From: Syntrophomonadaceae bacterium
Lineage (GTDB): Bacteria > Bacillota > Syntrophomonadia > Syntrophomonadales > Syntrophothermaceae
NCBI GenBank assembly: GCA_029907055.1
Contig: JARYMO010000061.1
Span: 1 to 7,852, forward strand
Length of the DNA: 7,852 nt
Direction: 5' to 3'
Of the stretch, positions 6,334-7,852 are shown in pieces (the first letter of the stretch is position 1; every line of letters starts with the position of its first letter). The notes beneath the pieces are model-generated. The model was not told the DNA's origin. It ran no database searches and saw only the letters and a program-made list of their open reading frames with translations. A program made the position numbers and the translations under genes.

Positions 6334-7852
6334 TCATTCCCCGCCCGGGAACGCCTCCTGCCAGCGCCACACCTGCCTGGCCACCACCCCCACCGCGTTG
6401 CCCCGCCGCTGCGCCATCCCCTCCACCACCAGGGGGCCGTGCTGGGGCGCGAAGATGCGGTGCCCGCAGCGCTGGTAGACGTCCTCGAAGACGGTGACCT
6501 CGATGAGGCCGAACTCGTCCTCCAGGGACATGAAGACCGTGACGCGCCCGCTGCGCGTGGGGGGCCGGTGGGGGCGAAAGAGCATGCCCGCCACCCTGAC
6601 CGGGCCCCCGGCGGGCAGGGCGGCCAACTGGCGGCTGCTGAGGAAGCCGGCTGCCTGCAGGCGCCGGCGGAAGCCCTCCATCACGTGCCCGCGCACGTCC
6701 ATGCCCAGCAGTTCGAACTCGTCGCGCCGTTTCTCCGCCTCGCTGAAGTCGGGGAGCTCCAGTCCCGCCGTGGCGGCGGGAGCGAAGTCCAGCCCCCCCT
6801 GCCCGGGCCCGGCCTGGCGCGCCTGCAGGCAGGCCGGCAGCAGCACCAGCAGGCGGCGGCGGTTGGCGTCCAGGGAGTCCAGGGCCCCGCAGCGGATGAG
6901 GCTCTCCAGCTCGTCGCGGGCCAGCTCCGTCCGCGCCACCAGGTCTTCCAGGGAGGAAAAGGGACGGCGGGCCAGGATGCTTGCCACCCCTTGCCGGCTG
7001 AGCCCCTTGATGCGGGTGAGGGGGATGCGGATGCCTTTCCCCTCCACCTCGAACTTCTCCCCGCTGAGGTTGAGGTGGGGAGGGAGGATGGCAATGCCCC
7101 GCCGCCGCGCCTCGTTGCCGATGATGTACGGGGGGTAGTAGCCCATGGGCTGGTTGCTGAGGATGGCGGCGTAGAATTCGGCCGGGAAATGCCGCAGCAG
7201 GTAGGCGGTCTTGAAGCTGGTGGTGGCGAAGGCGGCCGCGTGCGCCTCGCAGAACCCGTAGCTGGCGTAGCCGGCGATACAGCGGAAGATCTCCTCCGCC
7301 AGCTCCCGCTCCACCCCGTTGGCCACCGCCCGCGCCACGAACACCTCGCCGATCTCCTCCATGGCCCGGTGGGAGCGGGCATGGGTCATCACCCGCCGCA
7401 GGCCGTCAGCCTCGCCGGGGGTGAAGTTGGCGATGGCGGTGGCCACCTCGATGACCTGTTCCTGGAACAGGATAACGCCGTAGGTCTTGCCCAGGATGGC
7501 CTCCAGTTTGGGGTGCAGGAAGCTCACCGGCTCCTTCCCCTGGCGGCGGGCGATGTAGGGCTCCACCATGTTGCCCTTGATGGGACCGGGACGGATGATG
7601 GCCACGCTGGCCACGATGTCCTCCATGTGGGAGGCCCCCAGCCGGGCCTGCAGCGCGCGCTGGGCCGGGCTCTCCAGCTGGAATACGCCGATGGTCTGCC
7701 CGCTGCTGATGAGCTGGTAGGTGGCGCGGTCGTCCAGCGGGATGCGCTCGTAGTCGAAATCGGCGCCGCTGCGCCGGATGGAGGCGACGGCATCGTCGAT
7801 GGCCGACATGGTGCGCAGGGAGAGCAGGTCCAGCTTGATCAGCCCCAGGTCC
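6334..7852 (-). CDS. dnaE2: DNA polymerase III alpha subunit, error-prone DnaE2-like, N-terminus cut by window edge
   Basis: The last 505 residues of a C-family DNA polymerase; the full family length is about 1,000-1,100, and the PHP domain and first catalytic aspartates lie beyond the right edge. DnaE2-type enzymes perform translesion, mutagenic synthesis after damage, commonly with ImuA/ImuB. Numbering from the edge: LIKLDLLSLRT (4-14) contains the third catalytic Asp (Asp8), with Ser where most relatives have Gly. GVFQLESPAQR follows at 55-65. IIRPGPIKGNMVEPYI (85-100), HPKLEAILGKTYGVILFQEQV (113-133) and SNQPMGYYPPYIIGNEARRRG (232-252) resemble DnaE2 more than the replicative DnaE1. Then come the fingers (YGFCEAHAAAF), a helix-hairpin-helix region (IPLTRIKGLSRQGVASIL, 276-293) and a C-terminal OB domain (PVRVAGMLFRPHRP onward), with no tail beyond it. 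QGGLDF at 351-356 may be a clamp-binding motif. The DnaE2 subgroup is the less certain part; a DnaE-type polymerase is clear. Confidence 0.9.
   Translation of the reverse strand, partial: DLGLIKLDLLSLRTMSAIDDAVASIRRSGADFDYERIPLDDRATYQLISSGQTIGVFQLESPAQRALQARLGASHMEDIVASVAIIRPGPIKGNMVEPYIARRQGKEPVSFLHPKLEAILGKTYGVILFQEQVIEVATAIANFTPGEADGLRRVMTHARSHRAMEEIGEVFVARAVANGVERELAEEIFRCIAGYASYGFCEAHAAAFATTSFKTAYLLRHFPAEFYAAILSNQPMGYYPPYIIGNEARRRGIAILPPHLNLSGEKFEVEGKGIRIPLTRIKGLSRQGVASILARRPFSSLEDLVARTELARDELESLIRCGALDSLDANRRRLLVLLPACLQARQAGPGQGGLDFAPAATAGLELPDFSEAEKRRDEFELLGMDVRGHVMEGFRRRLQAAGFLSSRQLAALPAGGPVRVAGMLFRPHRPPTRSGRVTVFMSLEDEFGLIEVTVFEDVYQRCGHRIFAPQHGPLVVEGMAQRRGNAVGVVARQVWRWQEAFPGGE

Overview
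The window is GC-rich, protein-dense bacterial chromosome with strong purine-rich Shine-Dalgarno sequences and TTG and GTG starts. CdaA-type (not DisA-type) cyclic-di-AMP synthesis, a LemA/TPM-domain pair, an OFA-type MFS carrier, a Beta_propel-type secreted protein and a DnaE2-like polymerase together suggest a GC-rich Bacillota lineage (Clostridia, Limnochordia or Symbiobacteria-like). That is inference from gene content; no rRNA or other marker gene is present. No tRNA, rRNA, CRISPR array, insertion sequence or phage gene was seen.

Layout. (1) 1-733, minus: the diadenylate cyclase cdaA, running off the left edge, with a TTG start and a good RBS. (2) 734-981: a divergent control region. It holds a sigma-A-like promoter for cdaA, an inverted repeat that can also be read as an ECF-type promoter toward cdaA, and a weak promoter toward lemA. 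(3) 982-2355, plus: a two-gene operon of lemA and a secreted/membrane TPM-domain protein with a glycine-rich tail, closed by a strong terminator at 2386-2420. (4) 2421-2763: a non-coding stretch with one imperfect dyad and the leader of the next gene. (5) 2764-4017, plus: an OFA-family MFS transporter. (6) 4048-4080: a terminator that probably serves both convergent genes. (7) 4102-6231, minus: a 709-residue secreted protein of the Beta_propel family. (8) 6334-7852, minus: the C-terminal half of a DnaE2-like error-prone DNA polymerase, running off the right edge. No clear terminator was seen between it and the propeller gene.

Working together: cdaA and lemA-TPM are head to head, so one intergenic region could coordinate second-messenger synthesis with envelope proteins. 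The carrier, the secreted propeller and the polymerase have no obvious common pathway. The most interesting points are the ECF-like element upstream of cdaA, the near-identical GGGGCGCGCC terminator stems, the uncharacterised secreted propeller with a helical insertion, and a possible sliding-clamp motif in the polymerase. I see no convincing evidence of an undescribed multi-gene system here.
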